In this document: positions 46,633 to 58,959 of the stretch, piece by piece | Position numbering within the stretch: position 1 is the first letter of the stretch | How the letters are laid out: the number at the start of each line of letters is the position of its first letter | Assembly (NCBI GenBank): GCA_948474755.1 | Contig: CAOLHI010002132.1 | Coordinates: 62,001-126,000, forward strand | DNA length: 64,000 bases | Origin: Ctenosaura bakeri | Taxonomy: Eukaryota > Chordata > Lepidosauria > Squamata > Iguanidae | Reading direction: 5' to 3' | Translations under genes and position numbers: made by a program | Notes under the pieces: model-generated | Told to the model about the DNA's origin: nothing | Database searches by the model: none | The model's input: only the letters and a program-made list of their open reading frames with translations

Positions 46633-49600
46633 ATTTCAACCACACTTACAATTTACCAAGAAGATTCCTGCCATTATAGTATCTTGGGGCTCCCCATAGC
46701 AAAGAGGATACCATATAATCTCCTCATGTACCTGCTCTACAGGTATGAGCAGAACCACATAAAACTGCATGCAATTTCTAATCCAGGGGGTCAGTCCAGA
46801 ACAGTACTATAGCCAATGGTGAAAAGCACTAACAGTAACATTGTGTATTCTATAACATCTCACAGCTGGATCAGAATTCAAACTGAGATTTGCCAAGATA
46901 ATCAACATCCTTCAGGAACAACAAGAACCAAATCATCATTACCTTCCTGAGCATCTTGTCCCAAAAGGAGAATGTTATTCCAGACAATAGTTATTATAAA
47001 TTTTCAGGATCATAAAAGAGTTATTCCACACTCACTGATGAGAGACCGTATTCCCAGCATATCTCTCTATTTTGGATCCAGTCAGTCAAACCAGTTCCAC
47101 TAGCACAAATAACTTATCATGAGCAAAAGACAGAATATGTGGTAGTTTGAGTTGCTAAAAGCATCTTGTCCATATTCTCAGACTGAAAAAAGTGAAACTA
47201 ATCTCCCAAATTGGGCAAGATGGTACCTTGATCACCTCATTTAGACTTTTTACAACAATGGCATTAAAATCATAACCTTATACTTCCCACCCACCCATCA
47301 AGACAAAGATGAAATCAAGGATATATCCTGTCCTCTTTATTGGGCTGATACTGGCTGTTGACTGTCCCATCACAGTCAGGAAGGCCATGAAGTCCCAAGC
47401 TAGTCCATTTGCTGTAGCTTTGGCATGAATGACCAGGGCTGCGATCTTGAAGTTCTCAATTGTAGTTCTTGAGACCATCTCAGTCAGCTCTGATAGGGAT
47501 GCTTTGGGGCAATACATTTGTCTCTTTGGCCTAACTGGAGCTATAGGACAACAAATTCTGCAGTAGGAAAGAGAGGGAGGAAAATAGTGCCTTTGTGAAT
47601 CAGGCTGACTCCCTCTCCCTGTCTTTCTGACTTGTGTCAATGCTATTCCAAGTACTCAGGTGACCACAGCTGTGACAGTTGTGTGCCCACTTCACCTATC
47701 CAGTTCTCAGTGCTACATACAGTCAGCCTTCTCATTCACGATTTAATGAATTTAACAGCCTAGCCATCCCACATTCTCTCCTCTTCTACTAAATTATTAA
47801 CTGCTAGTCAATGGGGCAAGTTATAATTTCTTTATATTTCAAGTATTGATGAAATTAGGCAATTTGGGAACACTCCCCCACCAAAAAAAAAAAAAATGTC
47901 TTAAATGAGTATCAGTGAAATGGTACAGGAGACGAGTGGAAATAAAGCTTTATTTTTGTAGTGTGTGTGGATTTTCCCCCAAAAACTTCATTTGGAAGGC
48001 ACACTTTGCTGAAGCACTGACCTTTATCAGCAATATTAAATTATATTCTCTTCTAACTTTTAATAAGGTTGTGTGTGCTTATGTGGGATACTTGCACCTC
48101 AAAGAACTCTGGTGAAAACAAAAAAATGTAGTCCCTTCAATATGTCAGTGTCATAACAATAAGTGTGTAGGATGAAAAATCTGGTTGTTGACAGGGAGAA
48201 GGTTGCATTTGATCTGAATCTGTATTCTGTCTCTTTTCAAGTTGTGTCTTACATTAGTTTTCTCAGAATATTTGAGATACAGCAGGCTGACTAATTGCCT
48301 GGCCCGTCTGCCAATTAGCCTTTCTTATAACTTATTCTTATATCCATCTTCAGTGCCTCCAAAGTTGTTGTCCCTTTGTGAAGTCTGTAACTGGGCAAGT
48401 GAGCTTGCTTATTTGATTGTGAGACCCAGCACGGACATCACCTTCACCATGTATTCAAGGCTCTGCCTGTGGTTCACGTGATCCAAGTGATTCCTTTCAA
48501 ATGGGCCAAGAATTTCTCCTCTGGTGCTCTTCCAGTGTTTTTAGGAGCAGAGTTTTATTTTTGTTCACACCACCTCACTTCTGTGTGTATTCAGACAGAC
48601 GTGTTGCTTCATATATCTGTATAGTACTTTACCCACTCACCCTGAAGCTCCCATTGCAGTTTCCAGCCAAGTTCCATTTCAGTGGCGCAGTCGTCTCACA
48701 CTCTAAGTTCAAAATATCAAAATATCTGTCTGGAACCTCTGAAGGTGTCCAGAAAAAAAATGCAATCTTATGGATATTTTGTGCATATCTTAGAATTTAA
48801 ATGGGGGTTCATTACTGTTACAGATTTCTGAGGACAGGTACATTGGTCTGTTCATCCTGTGAATAGAGGATGTTGTGCTAAGCCTTAATAGCAAGGGTAT
48901 TGTGTCAGTTTATAACAGATCATCGTACTTATATAGCTTCCATCCCCTGTCTTCTTCCTTTAGATTCCTTTGCTTCTCTTTGTGTCAGAGTTAGCAGGAT
49001 CTGGCTCCACTGAGCATGAGCAGAGTTTGAACTGTGAAGCAAGGCTTCGCCATGGCAGAGGTTCCCAGTGAAGCAGAAAAAATTCCAGAGGCTCATTAAG
49101 TAGGCTTAGAGGCAGAATTTATTGCTGCACTCTAAGATAAAGGCACTTGGCAAAACATTCCAGCAGCAATTAAACAAGTAAGAATAACAGAAGATAAAGG
49201 GGCAGTATCTCCCCTTACAGAATGTAATCTGTCAGCAGCATGACAGGTCTAGCTAGGCAATCCCGACTGGCAAACACCAGCCTTTTTATGTCTCCCTGTC
49301 ACCCTGAACAAGTGGGGTGACCCAATCAGTGTTCTGGCATGTGGCCTTCTCCAGTATACAAGTCATAGCCAAAACAATCCTGCTGACCTTGCACCTGCTC
49401 ATCTGGCCGCATCACCTCTTCCTCTGCCATCCACTCAGAAGAAACCAATGCCTGCCCGGCATATAACTTTGACACTTTGTATGTGTCATTTCCCAAAAAA
49501 TAGTCAGAATCCATGGAAAAACCTTGTCCAAGGAGTTCTGCTCTAGGTCTCTCTGTTCCAACTTCATTTTAAACAAACAAAAACAAACAATATTCTTTTT

Positions 49601-51502
49601 CTGGGATTGGGGATTCCTCAAGAATAGCAGTTTACTACTACTACTAGTCCTACTAGTCCTACTGCTACTACTACTTATCTAGCCATTCAGTCTCCCTATC
49701 TTCATATTTTGCTTGGCTAAAATGTGTAACCATCTTAGGAAATAGGTTAGTTGTTACAAGCCAGGTTTATTTGGTTTCTAACTTTGCAGCCTGGGAATAA
49801 ACCTATGAGGTACATAATGTAACCCTTGGAGTATGGCATACAAGGAAACATAATGTAGAAAGCTAGATGTATCAGAATATGTGTGCATGTATCATTGAGA
49901 ACCCAGAGGCAGCTAAAATCCAGGCAAAATGCCTACACAAATGTAAATAAGATAAAGGATGAGAACACCAACACTTCTGGCAGCACTGTGAGATGTGAAC
50001 AGATGTGACTAATCATAACCTCCTGGTAGGTACAATGGCTGATGTAATCTGATGGAAGGCAGCCAAAAACCACTGTTCAGCTCTACACAATTTTTTGTAT
50101 TATCCCTAACTGGACTTGGAGCAGTGGTGGAGCTTGGAGCATGTGAAGGGGGGAGGGGGGCTATGGTGTGAAGAGTGTGGCCACCGTGCATGGGGGTGGG
50201 GCCAGGGTGTGCAGGGGCAGGGTGTGTGGGGATGTGGCTACAGGCCAGGAGGCCCCAAAAACATTGTCTCCTGCAGCAAACCACTCCCCCAGCCCTATGC
50301 GACTGACTTGGAGTAAAGTCATACCTAAAGATCTTTGTTGTTACTGGATTTCATACACGAGGAACAGTTAGCACCTTTATTTTGATTTGTTTTGGACAGC
50401 TGATAGCCTGGGTAAGGCTAGAGAAGGAATAAAAGGAGCTAATCTAGTGCTGACAGGTTAGACTGCTTTGCAATTTGCATCATCAAAGGAGAAGGTTATA
50501 GCATAACCTCCCAGCCATACTATTTCTAGTAGATTGATAAACTGCCCGGACATGCTGGTAAATCATGCTGTAAGAAATAGTACTGGTAAGATAAACATCT
50601 AGGTTTATGCTGAAGTAGATATATGCCCCATTACAATTGTAATGGATGCCCATTAATCTACTTATGGATATAATGGATGCTGCAGAGATACAACAATGTT
50701 CAGGGACATTAACTCTTTGGATGTATGTGTGTTCACAGATGCCCGTTTGGAGAAGTAGAGATAATCTCAACAGATGAGATTGTATTCCTTGATAGATAGA
50801 TAGATGGTTATAGGTATGATGCAAAGGACAGAATTCTGTGCAAGTTAAAGCCTTTATGAAATGTCTGTTAACATCCGAAAAGACACTATGGAAAGTGTGA
50901 AAGAGCCTGATGATGAAGATGATGATGAAAATGACTATCATGTATATATGGTTGAATTATAGTGTTTAAGATGATGATGAGATGATAATATTCCTATATG
51001 TCTCCGCTACTAACAAGCTTGTTCAGGAGATGAAGAGAGAGAAAGATTCAGTTTTTATGAAAGCATATTATCTTTATGGCCATGTATTGAAATGTAATGA
51101 AATATATAATGGTTTACATGCAATGTAATGTAATGTGATGAAAGCAAGCATCCAGATAGTGACATGTCTACATTTCTCTCTGAGAGGCATGTATCTGTTT
51201 GTGTATCTGTGAATGCATATAGCCTAAAAAATTATGGAAGAACTTGTTCATGTTCCAAACAAATATTCTGAATTTCTAATACGTAAGAATGCTTAAATAG
51301 AGTGTTGATGTTAACTCTGCCTGTCTGGTTTTAACCACAATCATCAGTAGGCAGTAAAGGAACCTCAGACCAATTCCAGATTAGCTGAGAAGTGGTAATG
51401 ATCCTCTAAGCCTCAGTCTAAGAGACAGGGATGGGGAACCTGTTTCAAGGTATTAGCTTATTATAGTCCTCAGTTCCAGCCAGACTGATTCACTTCACCT
51501 TC

Positions 51503-51718
51503 CTCACATGTGCCTTCAGGTTGCCTGTCAATGCAATGAATTTTTTAAAGGTTTTCTTAAGCAAGAAATATTCATAGGTGGTTTTGCCAGTTCCTTCCTC
51601 TGAAATATAGCTTACAACATCTGCTGTTGGTTGTCGTCTCTCATCCAAATACTAACCAGAGTTGACCCTGCTTAACTTGCAATATCTGATGGGATCTAGT
51701 GCCTTTAGATTATATAGG
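51503..51718 (-). mobile_element. 5S-rRNA-headed SINE with Bov-B-like tail, antisense
   Basis: Reading the minus strand from about 51718: CTAGATCCCATCAGATATTG, AAGTTAAGCAGGGTCAACTC and TGGTTAGTATTTGGATGAGA correspond to 5S rRNA (ATCTCGGAAGCTAAGCAGGG, CCTGGTTAGTACTTGGATGG). Then come a body with TATATTTCAGAGGAAGGAAC and GGCAAAACCACCTATGAATA, and a tail ATTGACAGGCAACCTGAAGG CACAT (read across the space), similar to the Bov-B-type end of Sauria SINEs. It is a retroposed repeat; the 5S part is too diverged and too short for a gene. Confidence 0.75.
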
Positions 51719-53059
51719 TTTCAACTCAATTTTTTTACTCTATCCTTGTTTTAAAAAAATGTTATAAACCAATCTAGTCTTGCCCTTGTGTGGCCTATCC
51801 TTTGCTTAGAACTCTTCCAACTTTTTATTTTGCAAACCACAACTCCTTAAATTCATCTGTTTTAATACTGTCATAATTATTAGTAATAGTCTGCTGGTTC
51901 AATGCCAGGCAGTTAATATAATGATCAGTCACTCACTCTAACATTAATAACAGAATAAAAGTTCTATATCCCAGCTGTCAGTGCTCTTGAATTATTTATC
52001 TCCTGATTTTGCCAAAGTATGGTGAAAAATCAACTATGCATGCACCACACTTCCGTGAACCTTTCCTGTATTTTCTAATTCAACATGTACATATGCAAAT
52101 TTCAATGTATATGTGAACACTGGCACCAATAAGTAGGCCTTCCCTGTGGCATCCTCTCCACTTAGTTTCATGGGAAATTAATTTGCACAAAGCTAACTTA
52201 CCTCTTTCTCACAATGCTTGCTATTCATTGTCCCCTCAGGATAGTTATTGTTGAGGAAGGAGAATGCCAGCAGTTCTTTATTCCTTGTAAATTTTTATAC
52301 TTGGGCTGCCTATCCCAGCAGTTAGTCTTTTGTTATAAACAATAGTACTGAAGGCAGTTTTAAAATTTGGTAGCTGGAGTGAATGAGAAGAAGCTGATTC
52401 TGGAAGCGAGACTTTCCCCCATAGTTTCAAGTTGTTCTCTTATGTGAAGATTAATTTACAGCTATCTTCAGATATTCCTTTTGCTTTCATAGTGTCGAAA
52501 ACCACAAGGAGTTTTTTCTCCTTTGTAAAGGACTTGATTCTTTTTACTGTCTAAGGTACATCTTGTCAAAATGTAAATCAGTCTATATGTTCAAGCAAAC
52601 AGGATAACATGCACAAAGTCTATACAGTCAACCTTTTGCCCGTTTGCAAGGGTTAGAGTGCAGGCCCCACAAAAGTAAAAAAAAGTCGTGTATATCACAA
52701 GCCCCTCCCCAAATCTTATTTAACATACCGCTCTACCCCCACATTTGCGGGTTTGACTTTCACAAATTTAATTACTCACGGTGACCACCTGCCTTCCCCC
52801 ACCAACTGCCAGTGCAATCGTGTGGGAGGGGACAAGAAAGCACAAGGAGGGGAAGATTTTCCCACCCTGTACTTTCCTGCACTGCTGCCAGTGCGATCGT
52901 GTGGGCAGGGGCAAGAAAGTGCAGGGAAGGGAAGATATTTTTCCCTGAACTCTCCCCAGTGCAGAGGAAAAGATCTTCTCCTCCCTGCACTCTCCCACCA
53001 ACCACCTCCCTAGGTGCACCTGTGGAGGGGTGGGGAGTACAGGGAAGGTTATTTGCAGA

Positions 53060-53219
53060 TTCTTCTTCGTGGTCTCTGTGCCTTCATACACTAGGAGCTT
53101 TAGCGCCTGCGCGGTAGCGTTCGGAAACTTCTAGAGCTTGTTCGCTTGGCGGGAACCCCTCCCCCACGCCGGTACTGCGCATGCTCCTCCCGCCGAGCAA
53201 CGGTCTCTCCTCAGTTCTT
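53060..53219. repeat. DIRS copy 2 left inverted terminal repeat
   Basis: Pairs with 58960-59147. It lacks the 27 bp GAACAGGTTGCTTACC... extension seen before copy 1, so this is the normal left end of the family. Confidence 0.9.
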
Positions 53220-53392
53220 TCTCGTCCGCCGCCGCATACGGAAGGTTCTTTAGTTTGTTCCTCTCACGTCGTGCTTGGCTTGCTGTTTTTTTCACGGTTT
53301 TACGGACTTTCGGACTGTCTTTGACCTCTCTTTCGGACTCCCCCTTCGGTTTTCGTCTTTTTGGATTTCGGAGTTTGGCGTTTCTTCGTCTT

Positions 53393-55845
53393 ATGTCCGC
53401 GCTCTTTAAGAAGTGCGTGTCCTGCGGCCGCAAGGTTGCCCTCAACGACGGCCATAAGGAGTGTCTCTTCTGTTTGGGCGAGTCCCACAACATCCGGACT
53501 TGCCCAATTTGCAGGGATTTTACTCCGCAAACTCTTCGCAACCGCTCCGCGAGACTCAAATCTTATTGTTGGGAACAGTCTCTGCGGGCGATAGACGAGA
53601 CCTCCACTTCCAAGATGGCCGACAAGAAGACGACCACGCCATCGACGGTATCGGCGGCTGCCGTTCCGTCCACCTCGTCGGTATCGGGCTCGGTACCGGC
53701 GAAACGCCGATTTCGGCGTTACCGAGGATCCCGAAGCTGTCGGCGGCTGCCAAGTCAGCGAAAGGATCCTCGACGGCGAGGAAGGCTGAGGCTCCCCTTA
53801 CGGAGACGCCTGCAAAAAAGCGCCCTGCTCCGGACGGAGGCAAGGGCAAGGAGAAGGAGAAGAAGAAGAAGAAGAAGGAAAAGAAGCGCTCCCCGGCTGG
53901 GGACGCTCAACCTCCTACTCCTCCTCCTACTCAGCAGCCTTCCAAAGGGCGAGGCGAGTCCGTCGACCTCTCGGAGGATGAGATCGAGGACGTTCCCCAA
54001 CAGCGCCCGGACTCGCCTGTGGCAGACCCTCCAACCCTGGTGGAGGAGCGCCACCGCCCTCTTAGCCGTCGCAGGTCGGCCGACCTGCAGCAGAGAGAGC
54101 CCTCTGCTTCTCCGGAGCGGCGTTCGACCTCCTTCAGGTCCCGGTCCCGCTCTTCCGAGCGTCCGGTGGCCTCGCCGCCTCCGAGGGAGACAAGAGAGGA
54201 ACAACCTCGCTCGTCTGCCTCCAGATACACCTCGGCGTCCTACGTGGCCAGGTACGCGAGGGAATCTGAATGGAGAGAGCGCCCGGCCTCCTATCGGTCG
54301 CATTCGCCATCGTACCGAGATCGGTACCATCGTGGCCCGAGTCGCTGGGAGACCTTCCGGAGGTCCCGGTCACCTCGTCGACAGCGCGAATCGCGCTCGC
54401 CTAGAGGGGACGAGGCTCGGTACCGTCGACGCCGAAGCCGATCTCCGTCGGACCGCCGCTCCTTCAGCCGCTCTCCCTCCCCTCGATATCATAGGGCGAG
54501 GGAGCCTTCACCACGGTATCGGGCGATATCGCCACCTCCTAGGGTCACGGCAACGGCGACGTGCCCTACGGAGTCGGTGGTGACTGAGCGGGCTACGACG
54601 ACGTCAGCCTGCCAGACTACCCCGGTCACCACCAAGAGGGTGAAGTCAGTGGTCAGCCATCCCAAGCGGGACGCTGCTGCTACCACCGCCCCGGCTGCGG
54701 AGAAGCCTAGGAAGGCAACACCTGCGGCGACTACGAAGGAGCCGGAGAGCGAGCGGCGAGAGGACTCACCGAGCTCGGAGTCGTACGACTCGAGTGCGGA
54801 GTCTGAGGTGTCTGAGGCGGCCTCCCAGGAGTCTCCTCCGTTGGGATTCGGGGACCCGATCCCAGATTCTGCTCCAGAGGACGTCCACCAGTTCTCTGCG
54901 ATGCTGCTCCGCATGGCCACTACCCTCGGCCTTAAGATCGCCGATGCGGAGCCGGAGGATGACGATCCAGCCTTCTCCGTTTTCGAGGAGAAGCGACCTT
55001 CCACGGCCCCGCTGCCTCTCCTGCCCCGGGTATCCAGACTGGTGAAGGCCGCCTGGGATAGACCGGCCTTGGCTCAGCCGATACCGCAGCGGTTAGAACA
55101 CCTCTACCGGGTGCAGAAGGATAACGCCGGTTATCTATTTAATCACCCTGCACCGAACTCTGTGGTCGTCGAGTCCGCGCAGACGAAGGGCTCCGGCAGA
55201 CAACACACCACCCCGCCGGACAAAGAGGGCAGGAAGTTGGACGCCTACGCAAGGAGGTTCTATTCAGCTGCCTCCTTGCAGATCAGGCTGTCCAACACTC
55301 AGGCTTGCCTCGCGGCATACCTGAAGAAAGTGCTCGATCGCCTGCAACCAGCGATGGAAGCGGTACCGGAGGACATCCGCCAAGCCTCCTCCGTGATCTT
55401 CAATGAGGCTATCTCCATCGCTCGGCACCAGATGGCCTCCTCCCGGCACGCAGTGGAGATCGCCTCCCGGGTCATGGCGGGATCCGTCGGCCTTCGCCGC
55501 CATGCTTGGCTTCGACCGGCCGACATCCAGGAGGACACCAGAAGGAGGATTGAAGATCTCCCCTTCGACGGTGAAGGCCTATTCAATTCGTCCACAGACG
55601 AAGCTTTGGACAATCTCGTCAAGGCGAGACTGACCGCAAAAAAGATCGGGCTGCAGCCGGCCACGCAGACCCGCAGGGCCTCCACCTTCCGACCATCCTG
55701 GCGACGATCTTCCACCTCGTCGTTCCAGCGTTCGGCCCAGTCTGGACAGTCGAGACCGTCCTCCGGCTCATCGGCCAGACGCACGATTAGGCGGCGCCCG
55801 CCTTCGTCGAAGAAGTCCTCCTCCGAGACAAAGTCTCGGTTTTGA
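53393..55845 (+). pseudogene. DIRS copy 2 gag-like frame, one frameshift
   Basis: ATG at 53393 (MSALFKKCVSCGRK). Order of parts: Cys/His cluster with eight possible zinc ligands; Ser/Thr/Pro-rich stretch; lysine tract (EKEKKKKKKEKKR); Arg/Ser-rich region at about 54058-54520 (RSRSSERP, YRRRRSRSPSDRRSFSRSPS); acidic stretch; and a helical region in the last 250 residues (LSNTQACLAAYLKKVLDRLQ) that may be the capsid part. One A is missing near 53703 (GGCGAAACG against GGCGAAAACG in copy 1), so the N-terminal 104 or so codons are out of frame with the rest. With that base the protein would be about 817 residues. The stop is TGA at 55843-55845, where the RT frame already runs in +1. Confidence 0.88.
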
Positions 55846-55846
55846 C

Positions 55847-57759
55847 GTGCCTGGCAGGACCCACCAATACCCACTCTTCAGCCTACCATCAGCGCTCGGA
55901 GACCGACCGACTCTCGCTCGACACCTAGCGGAGTGGCAGTATGTCACTACGGACTCTTGGGTGCTTTCCATCGTCCGTCTTGGCTACGCCATCGAGTTTC
56001 TCGATATTCCTCCTCGCGGCGTTTATTACTCCACGCCGTCGAGTCCGGCCCTCCTGGAAGAGATCCAATCCCTCCTCCAGAAAGGGGCGATCGAGCGGCT
56101 CCCGCAAGAGGCCAAGACCACCGGCTTCTTCTCCAGGTACTTCACGGTACCGAAAGCCGACGGTACCCTCCGGCCGATCCTAGACCTCAGAGGGGTGAAC
56201 TACTACATCCGCCCCAAAAGGTTCAAGATGGTCACGATACCGTCGATCCTACCCTTCCTACATCGAGGGGACTGGTTCGCCTCCATCGATCTCCGAGACG
56301 CATACTTCCATATCGCCATTCGCCCGCAGCACAGACGGTACCTCCGCTTCGCAGTCGACGACACCTGTTACCAGTACAAGGTGCTGCCGTTCGGACTCTC
56401 GACTGCCCCAAGGGTCTTCACCAAGTGCATGGCCCCGGTGGTATCCTACCTGCGGACGAAGGGCGCTTCCGTCTTCCCCTACCTCGACGATTGGCTGTTG
56501 GTGGCGTCCTGCAAACAGAGACTTTACCACGACGTCCACATGACGTTGTCACTCCTGACCCGCCTTGGTCTACGAGTGAATCCGAAGAAGTCCCACCTCG
56601 AGCCGGCGAGGATCTTGGACTTCATCGGGGCGACGCTCGACTCGACCTCCGCCAGGGCGTACCTACCAGAGTCTCGAGCACAAACCTTGATCCGGGCCGC
56701 CGCTCACGCTCGTACGGCCCCGACGTTATCTGCGAGAAGCGTCCAGCAGCTCTTGGGCTACATGGCTGCGACGACCGCTGTGACATATCTCGCCAGGCTG
56801 AGAGCAAGACCTCTTCAACACTGGTTCGTCCGCATATTCGACCCCCTGCGAGACGAACAGACACTCCGACTGCAGCTGCCGGGAGACGTCCGCTCATCCC
56901 TCCGATGGTGGCAGTCGCGACGCAATCTCATGTCGGGGATGCCTTTCCAACAGCCGACACCGAAGGTGACGGTAACGACCGACGCCTCCCTGTATGGATG
57001 GGGTGCCCACTGCGGCGATCTCAGAGTCCGCGACAGATGGACCGACGACGAGACCGCTCTCCATATCAACGCGCTGGAGCTGCTCGCCGTCTGGAAAGCC
57101 CTACGGGCGTTCCGCCATGCCGTGGCGGGGCGCACGGTCCTGATTCTGACGGACAACACCACCGCCGTCTGCTACATCAACAGACAAGGTGGACTCATTC
57201 CACGACCCTGCTCGACATCGCGCTCGGCCTGTGGGAATGGTGCATTCGCCTGCACACGCATCCCGTGGCGGTTCACCTGGCCGGGCAGGAGAACACCACG
57301 GCAGACGCCCTCAGCAGGGACACCTCATCCCATCACGAATGGTCTCTCTCCGGAGAGGCGTTCAGACTGATTCGGGACCGCTGGGGCGAACCATCGATCG
57401 ACCTCTTCGCGACCAGGGAAAACGCGAAGTGTCGCCGATTCTGTTCCAGAGCGGGCCACGATCGTGCCTCCATCGGGGACGCTTTCCAGTTTCCGTGGAC
57501 CGGGGAACTCCTCTACGCGTTCCCGCCGTTCCCGCTGCTCGGCCGGACGATATCGAAGATCCTCGCCGACCGAGCCGACGCGATCCTGGTAGCCCCGTAC
57601 TGGCCGAGGCAACATTGGTTTGCACCCCTGCTACAAGCCGCGCGAGACGACCTGCTCCGGTTGCCACCGACACCGGACCTGCTCTCCCACTCCGGCGGCC
57701 GAGTCCTCCATCCGGACCTGCCACGCCTGGCCCTCCATGCCTGGAGGATATCGCACTAG
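55847..57759 (+). pseudogene. DIRS copy 2 reverse transcriptase-RNase H-methyltransferase, one frameshift
   Basis: Frame open from the gag end through RT (Y-L-D-D at 56480-56491) and most of RNase H. At about 57190 one G is missing (AGGTGGACTC against AGGTGGGACTC in copy 1), directly after CYINRQGG. The rest of RNase H and the methyltransferase-like part continue in the next frame to TAG at 57757-57759. No other break was seen; the sequence otherwise matches copy 1 nearly base for base. No ATG near the start. Confidence 0.9.
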
Positions 57760-58772
57760 ACGATCCCGTGCTCGGTACCGTCCTCGTCGCGGCCAGGAAG
57801 GAATCCACCCATCGCAACTATCAATACAAGTGGCGACGCTTCCTGACCTTCGCTAACGAGAGGAGTGAGCCGGTATCGCCCGCGGGGCTCTCGACCGTCC
57901 TGCACTTCCTCCTGCACCTCCGGCAACAGGGCCTGGCGTTTCCATCCCTGAAGGTGTATCTCTCCGCGATCGTGGCATACCAACCGCCACGATCTGCTGC
58001 CTCGGCCTTCTTCAGGAACGATACCGTTAAGCGGTTCCTGAAAGGACTTCATCATCTCTACCCGCCGGTATCGCCGCCGCTACCGCCGTGGTCCCTCTCG
58101 CTGGTGCTCTCGCAGCTGACGAAGCCGCCCTTCGAGCCGATGGCGACCTCGGATGACAGGCTCCTGACAATGAAAACTGCCTTCCTGGTAGCGGTGACCT
58201 CAGCGAGGCGAGCGGGTGAGATCACAGCTCTTCGTTCCGATGAGCCCTTCACGGTCTTCCACAGGGACAAGGTGGTCCTGAGACCTGACATCTCGTTCCT
58301 GCCAAAGGTGGTGTCCAGTTTCCATCTCAACCAGGACATCATCCTGCCTGCCTTCTTCCCGAACCCGACGACACCGTTGGAGCGGTCCCTCCACTCCCTG
58401 GACGTGCGTCGGGCATTGGCTTTTTACAAGGACAGGACTGCTTCCTTCCGACAGACGCCGCATCTCTTTGTTTGCTATGGGCGACGTCGGAGGGGCCTAA
58501 AAGTGTCCACCCAGCGCTTCTCCAAGTGGGTGGTGAGGACTATTGAACTGGCGTATGAGCTCGCGAGGAAGCCTCCGCCAGTCCTGCTTCGAGCCCACTC
58601 CACCAGAGCGGTGGCTACTTCTGCGGCCCTCCTGCGAGGAGTTGACCTGCATGAACTCTGCCGTGTGGCGACCTGGTCCCAACCATCGACCTTCGTGCGC
58701 CACTACAGGCTCGACTGCCGGTCGCGCAGAGATGCCCGGTTTGGACGTGAGGTGTTGGCTTCCGTGCTGTAG
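57741..58772 (+). CDS. DIRS copy 2 tyrosine recombinase, open
   Basis: Open frame of about 343 codons ending at TAG 58770-58772. N-terminal core-binding-like part: RNYQYKWRRFLTFANE, STVLHFLLHLRQQGLAFPSL, VYLSAIVAYQ. Catalytic part: box A arginine in SARRAGEI (58200-58223), H-x2-R in AHSTRA (His 58596-58598, Arg 58605-58607), and the nucleophile candidate Tyr in VRHYRLD (58704-58706). The frame is open well upstream but has no nearby ATG, so the true start is unknown; homology to the recombinase begins about here. The enzyme would join the circular DNA to the target without duplication. Confidence 0.9.
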   Translation: MEDIALDDPVLGTVLVAARKESTHRNYQYKWRRFLTFANERSEPVSPAGLSTVLHFLLHLRQQGLAFPSLKVYLSAIVAYQPPRSAASAFFRNDTVKRFLKGLHHLYPPVSPPLPPWSLSLVLSQLTKPPFEPMATSDDRLLTMKTAFLVAVTSARRAGEITALRSDEPFTVFHRDKVVLRPDISFLPKVVSSFHLNQDIILPAFFPNPTTPLERSLHSLDVRRALAFYKDRTASFRQTPHLFVCYGRRRRGLKVSTQRFSKWVVRTIELAYELARKPPPVLLRAHSTRAVATSAALLRGVDLHELCRVATWSQPSTFVRHYRLDCRSRRDARFGREVLASVL

Positions 58773-58808
58773 GACCTGACCCGCCGTCCGACCGGTAAGC
58801 TACACAGT

Positions 58809-58905
58809 CTCCTAGTGTATGAAGGCACAGAGACCACGAAGAAGAAGAACAGGTTGCTTACCTGTAACTGTGGTTCTTCGAGTGGTCATCTGTGCCATCA
58901 TACAC
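58809..58905. repeat. DIRS copy 2 internal complementary region
   Basis: Same layout as in copy 1: complement of the left end (CCTAGTGTATGAAGGCACAG) joined to the complement of the right end (AACAGGTTGCTTACCTGTAA). Confidence 0.92.
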
Positions 58906-58959
58906 ACCCGCCCTTCCTCCCCTCTTTCTCAGGTCCCTGTAGGTTCTACGGCGGACGAC

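Noticed and set aside
47278..47640. 120-codon minus-strand frame as a possible gene
   Set aside because: No recognisable domain, no splice context, and the region resembles diverged interspersed repeat around the CR1 fragment.
49000..49515. LTR of an endogenous retrovirus (also 63640-64000)
   Set aside because: Layout is vaguely LTR-like, but no TG...CA ends, primer-binding site or internal genes were seen. Left as an unconfirmed note.
51600..51720. 5S rRNA gene
   Set aside because: The similarity covers only the second half of 5S rRNA, is diverged, and is joined to a SINE body and tail. It is a retroposed repeat.
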